DNA from: Flabesymbios commensalis
Lineage: Eukaryota > Annelida > Polychaeta > Terebellida > Flabelligeridae
Length of the DNA stretch: 64,000 nt
Direction: 5' to 3'
Assembly: GCA_964017125.1 (NCBI GenBank)
Contig: OZ024905.1
Location: forward strand, 34,755,534 to 34,819,533
A program made the position numbers and the translations under genes. Positions 35,075 through 46,625 of the stretch are shown in pieces; position 1 is the first letter of the stretch, and each line of letters begins with the position of its first letter. The notes beneath the pieces were generated by a model, which saw nothing but the letters and a program-made list of their open reading frames with translations, was not told the origin of the DNA and made no database searches.

Positions 35075-38000
35075 CTGAAAATTAAGATAAAACCTGATTA
35101 AGCAATTGGCTGTTTGTTAGGCATTTATTTAGATACAATATTTATTCTCGGTCATAATCAAAATTTACTAATGATATAGAATAGATATAGAATATTTTTT
35201 AATTCAATAATACATCTGAAGCTATAGTGGGGTCTATCATAATGTTGGGGGCTAGGTGGGTTGTCAATAACATTATATTTACAAAGTTATACACAAGAAA
35301 ATTTGCCAAACATGAATATTAAATTGAGTACATTCCTTTCAAGAATTAGTTTTACCTGCTAGTCTAGCTGACTGATTTGAAATTATAATAGATTGCAATT
35401 TTGACTTCAATTTCTGTTTTTGTTATTATATATACTCCACAACAGCATTATCCACCATTATATTTAAACACCATAAATAGGCTGCCATTGAAATCGCTCC
35501 TGAGCAAGGTTTACTTCTTGCTTGGGATTTCTGTTGCCGTGTGGTTCCATCGCTCTTCCTACTCTGGTTCCTACGCGGCGTGGCCGAGCTTCATGTAGCG
35601 GGCTCGCCAGGCAACGCTCTCCCCATCGTCACAGGTGATAATAGGTGAATCTTACATGTATTACCGTTAATCAGTCAGCTAGAAAAGTCGTCATATTTAA
35701 ATGTGACATGTGAATAAAATATGGAGGATGTTTAACCCATCTTTTTATTCATATTATGTAAATTAGGGGTTATGATTTTTTTTCTAAAAATGTCCAATAT
35801 TAATAACAACTTATATTCATTTACACCATAAGAACATCTAGCTTTAACAAATTAAGCATGGTCAATGTCTTTCGAAATGCCGACAGCCCTTTTTGATTAC
35901 TTGGAATTGCAGTCCTATGGTCCTGCAGCCTTGAAGCCATTTGTTTGCTGGAATTCACCTTTTCGTTTTTTTGGCTTGCCTACCTTTGTACTGACGTATT
36001 CATTATAAGGCCCTTTATAGTCCAGGAATATTAGGCGGTCAGTACAGCTGGGGATGGAAATAATTCGTAGTGTTTTATTTCATATTAATTTACTTCCGGC
36101 AGTCCCTCAGTTACTTAAAAATTAATAAACGGATTTGCGTGTGACTTTTACCAGAGGTGTGTCTGGAGTTATTGGCCATATAAACCGCAAAAAACACGAA
36201 CGCGAGCGCTTATATGCACACAACGAGTGATGCGACAACAGATGCAAAATTCGAGTGACTCCACACACCAATACGACTACCAACGCGACATGTGAAGCAT
36301 TTTTCCCTGTTGCAGGGTGAGATTGTAGTGGTGACGCGAAAACCGGCGCAAAAACTAGCGCGACGCGCGACAAAAAGGTAACAGTTTTGAGAATAAAGAG
36401 GTATTTCATCATTCATAGTGGACCGGGATTTTCTTTCTAGTTCAAGGTTTTTATTGATTTGTTTTCACATACATTCAACTTCTTTGGCATTGCGGCAACT
36501 ACAAAAAACTACAAAACTACCAGCTATAATTTGCATAATTTCAAATTCTACTGTAGGTCCTATATTGTCCCCTACTTATGCAAGAGTGGCATGTAGTACA
36601 TCAAAATAGGGGTTTTAGAATGTGAGCAACTCAAATTTCTGTACATGTAGTCATTTATTCCACAAATGAAAATAAGAATGACTTGAGTACCAGTTTAAAA
36701 AGTTCAGATAACGAAAATAATCTAATTATTTTGTGCTAATAAAGAAAAAAACAGACTATTTGACTATTTTGCATCAGCTAGCAGTCATTCAATTTAATAT
36801 GATATATAACAACAGGTACAAATTCAGGATTATATTTCTGATGCGGTACATATATATTCGGTGTACCCCAGGGTTCTGTCCTTGGACCTATACTTTTTAC
36901 CTTATATACTGCTCTCCTCAGTCACGTCATTGATGAGCATGATGTAGAACATCATCTCTATGCCGATGACACACAAATTTATATATCTATATCCGCTTCT
37001 GAAGCTTCAGAATCCCTAACTGATTTGAAATCCTGTGTTACTGATGTTTTCACTTGGATGACAAATTCAAAGCTAAAGCTAAATCCAAGTAAAACCGAGT
37101 TTATCATCATCGGTTCTAAAAAACAAAGAGGAAAGATCTATTCCCTATATTATCACTTGACCATGACACACTTTCTAAAGCATTCGTTGGAATTAGGGAT
37201 TCATGTTTGACTGTGATTTTAACTTAAAACGACAAATCTCTCAGACTTTCAAAATGTGCTTCTATCACATCCGTGACTTTCGGCGTATTAGAAAGTACCT
37301 TAGCTCAGAAGCTATAAAATCTGTTGCATGTGCTCTAGTTACTAGTCATCGTGACTATTGCAATTGCCTTTTGTACAATCTTCCTGACAGGGACATTGAC
37401 AGATTGCAGCGGGTACAAAATTGTCTGGCACATGTAGTCTGTAAAGCGTCTCGTTTTAGAAATGAAATGAATCGGGCTTTAGGCCATTTTTGTGCACATA
37501 CAGGCTGCATTGGGCTAGGCCCGGAGAACCTCCTGAGGATGGTGAGATATGAGTGAGATGACACTGCCCTCCAGACACAGGATTCGAAATTCAAACCCTG
37601 GAGGTCTGAGATCGAGCACGCTACCTCTCGATCACGGAGGCTCCCCACAATACTGAGTTTTACGAGTGGATGGGGAAGAAACATTTTTGTTTCTTTCAAA
37701 CTGCCGAGATTGGGAAACGAACCCCGAACTCTAGCGTGAAAGGCAGCGGTGCTAACCACTACCCTAGGGCCCCCGCCCGTCTCGTTTTAGCAGATCTAAG
37801 CTTCGCCCAGCGAATCACAGCGCACTGACCAAAATTCTTAATTTTTTGGTGCGCTGAACGTGCGTGATGGTATGTGTGACTGGACCTTTATCAACCAGTA
37901 GGCCTAAATGCCACTCAGTTGTCAGAATAGGACGCCATAATGTCAGGATATTACACCTTAATATGTAATGTCAATAAAACTGAGAAGTATATAATATTAT

Positions 38001-41000
38001 ATCACAAGGTATAATATACATCGACTCGATAAGATTACTTGCTATTTTAGACATTTTAATGTCACATATATTTTTAATTGTTGTTATATTGACATTATAT
38101 TATAACAATAGTAAAAACCACGAGGCAGTTATGACAGATTATGATACACTAATGTCATCAGCTGGCACTATAGACTAGATTTAGATTATAAAGATATAAT
38201 GTCAGAAAATGACAATATTATAATATCAGGTTATATCAATTTTAACCTAATTTAACAAAAAACAAGGTGACATAAAGCCCATTCATTCATTCATTCATTC
38301 ATGCATTCATTCATTCATTCATTCATCCATTCATTCATTCATTCATTCATTCATTCATTCATTCATTCATTCATTCATTCATTCATTCATTCATTCATTC
38401 ATTCATTCATTTATTCATTCATTCATTCATTCATTCATTCATTCATTCATTCATTTATTCATTCATTCATTCATTCATTCATTCATTCATTCATTCATTC
38501 ATTCACTCACTCATTCCTATTCGGCGTTATATCTAAAAAAGGTCTCATAGGTATATCACTGACTACACTTATACCGGGCGATAAACATCACAAGATGTCT
38601 TATTATTTTTTGTCTAGTGATTGCGGATGCTAGTCTGGTAGATAGCCAAGTCTTACCCTGACTCACCTGCGCTTGTTTTGAAGACTGTGGTTTATCCAAA
38701 AAACTCCACAAGCCATCAAGTATTCGTCCGACCATTTTATTTCCTGGTCTTTCATTTTCACTGTAAAATAATATAAAAAATGGTAGAAATAAAAGTGCAT
38801 TATTCACATATATATATACTTTCTGTCTATAGTAATTCTAGTTTCTAATTTTAAGGCTACTGGAATTGAAGGACTGGGTCAGTGAAATATGTTCTCATAC
38901 ATATCTAATAAGAATTGAACAGATTTAGATTGGGAGTATCTCACACAAATAATAATATATTGTTTAAAGATTTTATGCACAGATTCAAGCTTTGTACACT
39001 ATGTTCTTTTTTTAGTAATCTAGCTCAGTATTAATGTCTAGGACACATCTGGAATAACTTTATATCTAGACAAAAGCAATGACAAAGAATAATAATATTG
39101 ATATTCTCTACACAAGCAATCTCGTCCCGTAGTCGGTAAATTGTCACCTGTTATTGCATTCAAGGTTTTTGATTGTCAAATACTGCCCATATTAGAGTAT
39201 GCAAGTGATATATGGTATACCAGTGATAGTGTTAACGATTTGGAAAAAATACATCTAAAATTTATTAAATCAACGCTGGGTGTTAGAAAGCAAACACCCA
39301 CTCCTGTAATTTATGGTGACACAGGACGGTTTCCATTGATTATCAGGCAACATATTAAAGCTGTAAAATATTGGTGTAGAATTCTAGACCTATCTCAGAA
39401 CCACCCTGTCAGAAATGCCTACAATATGCTACTAGAGCTAGATGGCACTGGATTCACAAACTGGTGCTCGCGTATTCGGTCTGTCCTTGAACTAACCGGG
39501 CTAGACCAAGCTTGGGAGACGCAGCACATTGGCAATACAAATAAATTCATGCTTTCCTTTAAAGATTCAATTGTTAGAATATTTACACAGCGGTGGAGAC
39601 AAGATATTGAGAGTTCAAGTAAGCTCGAAATCTTGCTTAATTCTATAGTCGGAATTATCAATATGCAACCAACAAATGATATTTTTCTACGAATTATGAC
39701 ATCTAGAGACATAACAGTGGTGAAGTCGCTAGCAAAATTTATCTATGGTTGTTTTAAACAAATTAAGGGTTAAAAATATTGAGTATGATAAATGTGAATT
39801 CATTTTCAAGCTGAAATATTTTGTATGTGTGTCGTGACTAGCATGATTAATTATTATCATCATGATCATGATTATTTGTCATTATTATCGTTTTAACGTT
39901 ACATTTTTATGTAGAACAATCACAAGTCACCTGTCGCTATATTATCCATATTATCATGCTTTCATGATCTGACTTGGGTATTACCACATATCAGGACGGC
40001 TGTTGCTCTCGGATCTTATTATTTGGCTTTTTAGGGCCGGTTAGGGACGTTTCCGTCGCCTTTGTTATCAGACGAGGTGGGGCCTTATGGAGGATTTCAG
40101 AGTTGCTAAGTCAACTGATTTTCTCTATGAGGTCGGGAATGTTTTTCTTCGATTGTAACTCCTAAGTATGTGGTACTAACTAGGTCGTGAGTGAAATGGT
40201 ATGAACTAAACAATATAGTGAATTAAAATAAGCTGTAATGTTTTTGTGCGAGGGCCATATAGATAATAAATCACTAGCTAATTAAACAAACTTTATTGCT
40301 ATTGTGTGAGTGCCATGTCCTGCGTGAATGGCACGCATAATTATTATCCGTAATTTTTATTCTTATTACATCACTAAGTCTCCAACACTCGATAATATGG
40401 ATGGTTCTGATGCTATACTTTGTTGGCAGTCGACGAACCACCATGTCCGACTTTTAATAGTATGTATATATTGTGTTTCGGTGGTATTACTGTTATTACG
40501 TTGTTAAATTTGCATCACTAGTCTATATCAGGGAATCGCCGAGTTCATAGCGACTGTGCTTGCATGGTCACATGGCTCGGAGCTACCTGTGTCGCAGATT
40601 GTCACATTGATTGTACTTGCATGATATAATATTTGATTTTTAAAAATATCGTGTAATTTTTAACATTGTCCTAATACATTCTCAAATTACTGTAGCATAA
40701 TTATGCACTTGTATATATTCTAGGTTTCTACGCTTTCCAGAGTGTCTTTTTTGCTACTATATATATAATTAGCATGTCATACATAGTAGCTATTTTATCT
40801 CTGGTTTTGGTGCGGGAAACAAAATGATAGACCTTATGTTACCCTGGCAATGCCTTTCAATCTTATTTTAAGTATATACCCAGTGTTTCTTATGGCAATG
40901 CCAGTTAACATGATTTTAGTTATGTATGTCATACTATGTATATTGTCATATGATTTTAACAAATTACCAATGTTGTATATACATGTACATATCTCTATTT

Positions 41001-44000
41001 CTATGACAAATAAGTCTGGATTGACTTTCTTTCTGTCAATAAAATATCTGTCTGTCTGTCTGTGTATGGTTTAAAAATAGGCGTATTAGAGAAAATGTAC
41101 GTAGCCTACTAGTATGACTATAATATATAGAAACATAAACGCGTAGGTCTACTCGTAATTATGTTTACCGTAATTATGTTTCGCCCTGAAACCTCACATT
41201 TTTCTTTTTTTTAGAAATGGTCTAGGTATCTAGTATAGCTTGTCAGATATCAGGCTTAAACAAGTAAATAATGGGTAATAGTCGGCCTCTTTTATTTGAT
41301 TAAGTTGAAACTGAAAGGTGTATCCTTCCATAAAACTTTCACATTTTGTTTTATAGTAAATGGTCTAGCTATCTTGAGCGATTTTTATAATATTCTGAAT
41401 AATCTCTCAATTGAATATACTTTAATATATATAGTAATACTGTCATAAAATAGGTCAAAGTACTGAGTCAACATCTATGTCGAGGTATAATAGCAAGAAA
41501 AGGCACAGCTATGGGGACCTTCCAGACAATTTATGTGACTATTTCGGTAATCCGCACAGTAGTTTTCAGATCTGCTACGGAAACAAAGTGTATGCCAAAA
41601 CATCTAACTAGGCCATAGTAGGCCTACTGACACCAGTTTAGTTGAAAGTATAATTACCCAAAAAGGCACATCTAGGTGCTGTATGCAAAATATGAGGAAA
41701 ATTGGACAGCCCAATCAACACAAAAAAATTGTAAATATCGAGAAAAAGTTTGAGTAAACATCACACACTATTATTTCGTGGCCTCTAAAAATGTCTGTTA
41801 AACTTTATTTCATGCTATATAAAAAACATAGCGTTATATGAAATGGTTGATAACGTTTTGAAAACGTTGGAATTTTGTCATGATGTGCTTTTGTCTAAGA
41901 TTAAAAAAAGTGTATAGATGTGTTCCTGAGATATACTGCGGACGTTAAAACATCCGATTAGATCATAGTACTGAACCTTATATAAATCACAGTACAGCTC
42001 CCCCAATGGCACATCTAGACCCTTTAGATGTGTTGTGTGCAAAATGTGAAGACAATCGAGCAAGTAGTTCCTGATATATGCTCCGGAAGTGTATGTCAAA
42101 ACATCCAATTGGGCCATAGTACTAAACCAAGAGTTGGTCAAAAAGACATTTTTTTGTAAATGTAGGCCTACTTGGGTACAAGTTAGTGCATAATATAACG
42201 GGCATTTGATGGTTTATTGCTGGGTAATCATCGAAAGCGTCTCGTGTTTGCTGGATGCAGTAGAGGGAAGTGTAAAAAGCACCCCGTCTGTTTTTTATTA
42301 ACTAGGGCATATCTGTTAAATTAAACATAATGACCAATGAATGAATTATTATTTTTTCTTCCACTAAGAGTTATTAACGAGGAATACGATTAGAGCATCA
42401 CAAGCAAGCCAAAAATCATCCAAAAGTCAAAATTGTATTTTCCCTTCTTGATATATCCATGATATGTGAACATGTCCATAGACTAGAATTGTGGCGAAAG
42501 GCCAATTTATCAGTTATTACCGTATGTCTTATATTGGACATGTATATCCGAAAATAAAACTCGACCTTATTTGTCGATTTGGCCTAATTGTGTCGCTTTA
42601 AACTTCATTATTTGTTAGAATTCTTAAGCTGCCAATAAAAACACCATGATCAACCATATTTTTCACTCAATGAAACACATAATTATGAAGTGACTCAGCC
42701 AAATATAATATATTATTTAACTATGAATTAACTAACTAAATAATGTACCATTATTTTAATGTCAATGATGTGTGTAATGCTGAGATGATTTAACTGGATA
42801 ATTAATTTCATAATTAATATATGATATTAATATAATATATATTAACATAATTTCAGAATTATCGCCTAATTATTTGATCATACGGGGTATTCAATTTGGT
42901 TTGACACTTGAATATAATAGCTCGCCGTAATGAGAGTGTTAATGAAAGCGTGATTCTTACCGCATCTGTTAATTGCTCTCACATACGCATGGTCAATGTG
43001 ACACCAAAGTCTTAACCCTTGTAATTCTAAGATTTCTAAAATTAAAAATTTATTTTTTATTGTGCGTCGCGTTTGTAATAATTTTAGCATTTCAGCGATA
43101 ATGTAGGATTCCCAGACCAATTCGAATATAATTTGTAATGCTTTCATTTTACAATTTTATCGATCGAACAGTATTTGAGAAACAGGAACACAGATGATCC
43201 TCGCAGTTATAATGTTTTATAAGAGGTAATTACGCAAACAATGAAAGCTCCTACTACAGCAGACACGAGACGCTAATCCAATGTCTATTCAATACTGAGC
43301 CATCATCTGCAACGCTGCCCCAACAATTAACCATCACTGGGTTAATATCTCTTTTTTCCTATTGTGGTTGTGTTAGATAACGATGTACGATAATCATTGA
43401 AACCAATACGCTGACACTCCTGTGTGATTGTTTACCAATTTTAAAATTTATCTGGCCGCGTCACTATAAGTGTAAATGAAAGATCGAAGGGACAATATAC
43501 AGCTCATTGAGGACAAGAATGTGTCATGCCGCTTTTATATTGATACAAAACTAGATAAAATACATTTTTTTTTTGCGTTTTTTACAACAATATTTTTTTT
43601 TAAATTAAGCTTCTAGAAAATATCACACTGAATAACTGTAAAGTAACTTATAATATATATATATATATACATTATCTTTTACATATCGGGATGTACATGC
43701 AATGCACTTGCTTTCAAGTAGGCCCACTTTGTAAGTACAAGCCAGTACTCGAAAAATGCACTTAAGTACAGGTAAGTACAAGTACCGATATACTTGGCCC
43801 AAACCCTGATAGAGGCATGAGAGTTTGGTATGAAGATTGTAATTTAAGCCAAAAAAAAAAGAAAAAAATCAACTTTAAAAGAAATACGTTTTTACAATAA
43901 TGGTATCTTACTTTATCATAATACAGTTTATATACTAAAATTGCATGTGATGCCCTATATAAACACTAAACTATCTTTTACGACAAATTGTATTCACAAA

Positions 44001-44404
44001 TATAAATGTATTCACCTCTCTTCTATCGTCCGCTCCAATGCCTCCAACGTTTGTTTTTCGTCTTCGAATGCCACAAAGCATCTCAAACAGCACGCGGATA
44101 TGGAAGCCTCCTGAATTCCCCAAAATGACAACTCATTTTGGATTGAAGGTCCACATAAAGAATTTGGAAAGTGAAGCTCTCCACTGCGACAGTAGTCTAA
44201 TATGCATTCGAAGTAGAGTGGATTCCTGTCGAAGTAGTATTCCTGGTTATCAATATCAAAGCTGGGATGATTGTGATCAAGTTTTGCTAATAAAGAGTGC
44301 TGTGCAGTTTTCAAAGTAGATTTATAAGTCAAAAATTTCCTACCGCCTACATTGATAACTACTCTGTTCAATCCACAGATTTGTGTTCTGGTGGTTGTAG
44401 CCAT
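34007..44404 (-). CDS. voltage-gated K+ channel, Shaw/Kv3-like, copy 2 (3 exons)
   Basis: Coding exons are 44016-44404, 38667-38760 and 34007-35074, giving 516 residues. The architecture is the same as copy 1: T1 with HX5CX20CC (H78, C84, C105, C106), linker, S1-S6, filter TVGYGD, S6 PIP, hydrophilic tail with RRNS. T1 differs from copy 1 at about ten of 129 residues. S4 again has Thr and Ser at the two outer charge positions. The tail is nine residues shorter, ending HPVAI, because a GGG codon of copy 1 corresponds to TGA here. Introns are 5255 and 3592 bp against 1671 and 255 bp in copy 1. All splice sites are GT-AG, so the gene appears functional. Confidence 0.92.
35075..36857. other. Kv copy 2 intron 2, distal part
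   Basis: No exon recognised. 36120-36420 is a CpG-rich patch (GTGACGCGAAAACCGGCGC region) that differs from its AT-rich surroundings and may be a foreign repeat. 35490-35640 is another GC-rich patch without recognised content. Confidence 0.4.
36858..37900 (+). mobile_element. L2/CR1-like LINE fragment split by a SINE
   Basis: The frame from 36860 reads [20 protein letters not shown], then [14 protein letters not shown] and [16 protein letters not shown]: palm and thumb of a CR1/L2 reverse transcriptase. After about 37150 the frame shifts, continuing from 37203 with [16 protein letters not shown] and [20 protein letters not shown] to VCKASRF. A SINE interrupts at 37459, after which the LINE resumes at 37791 and decays. 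The copy is 5'-truncated and lies in Kv copy 2 intron 2, antisense to the gene. Confidence 0.85.
37460..37777 (-). mobile_element. full-length SINE inside the L2 LINE
   Basis: Flanked by a perfect 13-bp direct repeat CGTCTCGTTTTAG (37447-37459 and 37778-37790). Same two-part tRNA-like SINE as 7352-7655, in reverse. Open frames across it are artefacts. Confidence 0.9.
37900..38280. other. AT-rich, ATGTCA-rich sequence in Kv copy 2 intron 2
   Basis: Degenerate AATGTCAG and TTATATTA words resemble the 31380-31870 repeat. No exon. Confidence 0.4.
38281..38515. repeat. (ATTC)n tetranucleotide microsatellite
   Basis: More than fifty ATTC units with few variants, preceded by ACAAGGTGACATAAAGCCC. 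That preface resembles the SINE tail (ACAAAGGTGGCCTAAAGCCC), so the array probably grew from a SINE 3' end. It is about 150 bp from the exon 2 donor. Confidence 0.93.
38667..38760 (-). CDS. Kv copy 2 exon 2 (T1-S1 linker)
   Basis: 94 nt, acceptor TTTTACAG/TGAAAAT, donor GCGCAG/GTGAGT. Encodes [19 protein letters not shown] and joins in frame to VWAVFFN. A second donor-like GTAAGA lies 10 nt downstream, as in copy 1. Confidence 0.9.
39118..41066 (+). mobile_element. 5'-truncated LINE 3' end in Kv copy 2 intron 1
   Basis: ORF 39141-39773 (210 residues, extending upstream in frame to about 39125) is the C-terminal region of a LINE ORF2: [17 protein letters not shown] and [20 protein letters not shown] match the usual block after the thumb. 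It ends with TAA, followed by a 1.3-kb 3' UTR and a TCTG tail (41048-41066). Kv copy 1 reads across the site without it (near 13905-13915). Reverse transcriptase is missing. Confidence 0.82.
41067..42396. other. Kv copy 2 intron 1, middle part
   Basis: 41067-41175 matches copy 1 (13915-14100). From about 41190 to 42180 there is a diverged repeat in which AGTTGAAA, AAGGCACAT and GTCTAGCTATCT blocks recur (near 41215, 41350, 41640, 42010). 42237-42256 is an AACGTTGG-family end. No exon. Confidence 0.45.
42397..42600. mobile_element. diverged TTAA element relative
   Basis: AAGCCAAAAATCATCCAAAA, TGATATATCCATGATATG and TCCATAGACTAGAATTG blocks align to the palindromic element arm and to 12621-12779; the right end is TGTGTCGCTTTAA. 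Confidence 0.55.
42961..43147 (-). CDS. orphan exon-like ORF, unknown function
   Basis: From an ATG with an upstream in-frame stop, 62 codons reach a good donor (GATGCG/GTAAGAAT, phase 1). The peptide is helical and hydrophobic with a basic middle: [20 protein letters not shown] then [19 protein letters not shown] do not recognise it. It lies inside Kv copy 2 intron 1 on the same strand, but its phase 1 donor would not join in frame to Kv exon 2 (needs phase 2). A degenerate inverted copy lies at 32570-32750, so it may instead belong to a repeat. Confidence 0.35.
43258..43350. mobile_element. AACGTTGG-family MITE copy, diverged
   Basis: CAGCAGACACGAGACGC at the left and CACTGGGTTAATATCT at the right, weakly inverted. 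Downstream 43360-44015 is intron with T-runs and the AAGTAC word block at 43680-43815. Confidence 0.5.
44016..44404 (-). CDS. Kv copy 2 exon 1 (T1 domain)
   Basis: 389 nt, ATG to donor GAGAG/GTGAAT (phase 2), same length as in copy 1. Key T1 residues are conserved. Confidence 0.93.
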
Positions 44405-44618
44405 TGGTAATATGTTCCTGTAACGTATGCTTGTTACCTTTTCCGCAAACGTCAGTTATGTTTTGTATTTTTCGGCTATTTGTATTTGCACAAGATCGAA
44501 TAGGTTATTCACAAGAAAACACGTACTGCTTAATGGTCCTGTAGATGATTTATCCCAGTCCTGTTAAGTTAAAGTTTAGTAACTGCATATATATACATGT
44601 ATATATAAAATATGGCTC

Positions 44619-44654
<36 letters not shown>

Positions 44655-45910
44655 GCGGCTTGTGAAATGAATCATATCAATAGGAAGTCAATGTTGACAA
44701 ATTCCTGCACCATACGTTTTGCCATGACATTTAACGTTAACTTGTTCCTGCATGTTATGAGTCTTAAATGACCATCTGTGCTCCAAAGATGCCCCAGTTC
44801 TTTGGTGAAAACCTTAATATACCTGTATGTCGTTAAGTATGTTGTTATAGTAAATTTGAAAGGTGCATAGGACATAATGTGATATAAAGATTAGTGTATA
44901 CTAGTATAAAACTACAACATATGCCTACATTTGGTGACACTTTATTTGGGTTTAACAAAATAAAAGTAATTAATAGACAAATTTTATAATGATTTATTAT
45001 AACTAGCATAGCAGGTGGTATCATGTCATCCGGTATTACATCCCGGATTTAAAGGCTCACTGCGCCCACAGTGTCAAGCTTTTATTGTTATAATAATAAC
45101 TCTTTGTTTAACGCGTTCCAGTCAGATTAAAGGTGACGTACGTAGATTACTTAATATGTCTCTCCACTGGGTTGGTTTTGATAGTATGGCTGGCTGAAGT
45201 TGTTAGCGAAATAGGTAGTGAGTATAGTCAGTCAGTTTCACTATGTTATTCTACCAGCGAACAATCTATTTGATCTAATTATTTATATGTGTATTAATAA
45301 TCGGAATATAGGATACGTAGAGTAAAATTAATATTATCTTGAATTCTTACACTTTATACCAGAAAGAAAGAATATGAAAGAATGATTGTTTTGGTCTTAG
45401 AGTTAATCAGATTAATCACTTTTATAGTTAGCATTGCCACAACTGTTCAATGTGAATGTAAGACTGTGGTGCTTTCTGCTCTTCCAACAAAGGTGGCCTA
45501 AAACTCCATTCACTTCATTCTCATTTCTACTCTTCCAGTACCGGGTATGACTGGGCCGCCTAACTCATTTACTGCGCGAGGCCCAGTCACACTGACCGCC
45601 ATTTTGTTTCCAAAGCCAGCTGTGTAAAAACGACAGTCGCGCTGCCTACCGAAAAACTCGGTTGCCATGAAATTGAGAAGAATATTTCAAGTGTCCACGA
45701 AAACTAGGCCATTTTCAACAGGCGTGAGCTTTTTATCGTATTAGAACTATTATCACTGTGTCAGAGCCTTGCGATGTCATCAGGGTACTATTCCAGGTGG
45801 TCAGATAATGTTCACATCAGCCTTGTCACTGGTTTAACAAAAAACCTAACATTCGAATTGTACATAAACGAAAGAAATAGTGGACCTACAAAGACGTGAA
45901 GCCATAGGGA
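44405..45910. other. 5' flank of Kv copy 2 (duplicated segment)
   Basis: Homologous to 15024-16190. Differences include an (AT)n run at 44622-44652 and about 250 bp extra sequence at 45540-45790 (GC-rich, starting near CCAGTACCGGGTATGACTGG). No exon recognised. Confidence 0.6.
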
Positions 45911-46625
45911 CAAAGCCCGCCACTTTAAGAATCACGTGACTCCAGCATTGTTCTCGTTTGTAGTGACCTCTACTTTTATTTAACTAATTTCATCACTTGA
46001 TTCATGCATGGATCTTGCAGAAAATGTATCATAGTTATCCATAGCCTAGATGAGAAAAAATGTGCTTTTGACCATTATAATGCCAGAGAAATGTCATTTT
46101 TTGCATGTCGCCAGCCTAATTTTTCGTCTTTGACAGGTCACTATTAATGAGTGAGTGCAGTTTTTAGAAGGTACATTGTTTGAAATGAACGAAAATATAT
46201 ACTAGGGATTGTATTGAAGACGAGAATTCGCAATAGTAGTATATTGTCCCTTGCAAAATTGAATTTATGCTCATGTCGCCACAAAATAGAATACGTTACA
46301 TTTGAGTTAGTTAGATGTTTATATCTGCCAAGTTCCTGGCTGTGTGATGAGTATGTAGTCTAACGTAGGTATGTAGAAAGACACAAAAAAATTATGTGAT
46401 ACTAACAATACTACTCTTGCAATAAGCAATAGAAACAAAATACACTATTTATTTTTTACGAAAACAGTATACGTTACATGGATTCTGAAGATATAATGAC
46501 ATGCACATACAACAACAAATGACCCTCTAGTTAGTCACTACACTCACACTATGGATAATACAGCTATTTACTGGATATAGTGACATCCAATATCATTACA
46601 TTATTATAACATGAATTTTGTTAGT

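Noticed and set aside
38301-38633. 110-codon His-Ser-Phe-Ile repeat frame
   Set aside because: Translation of the ATTC microsatellite.
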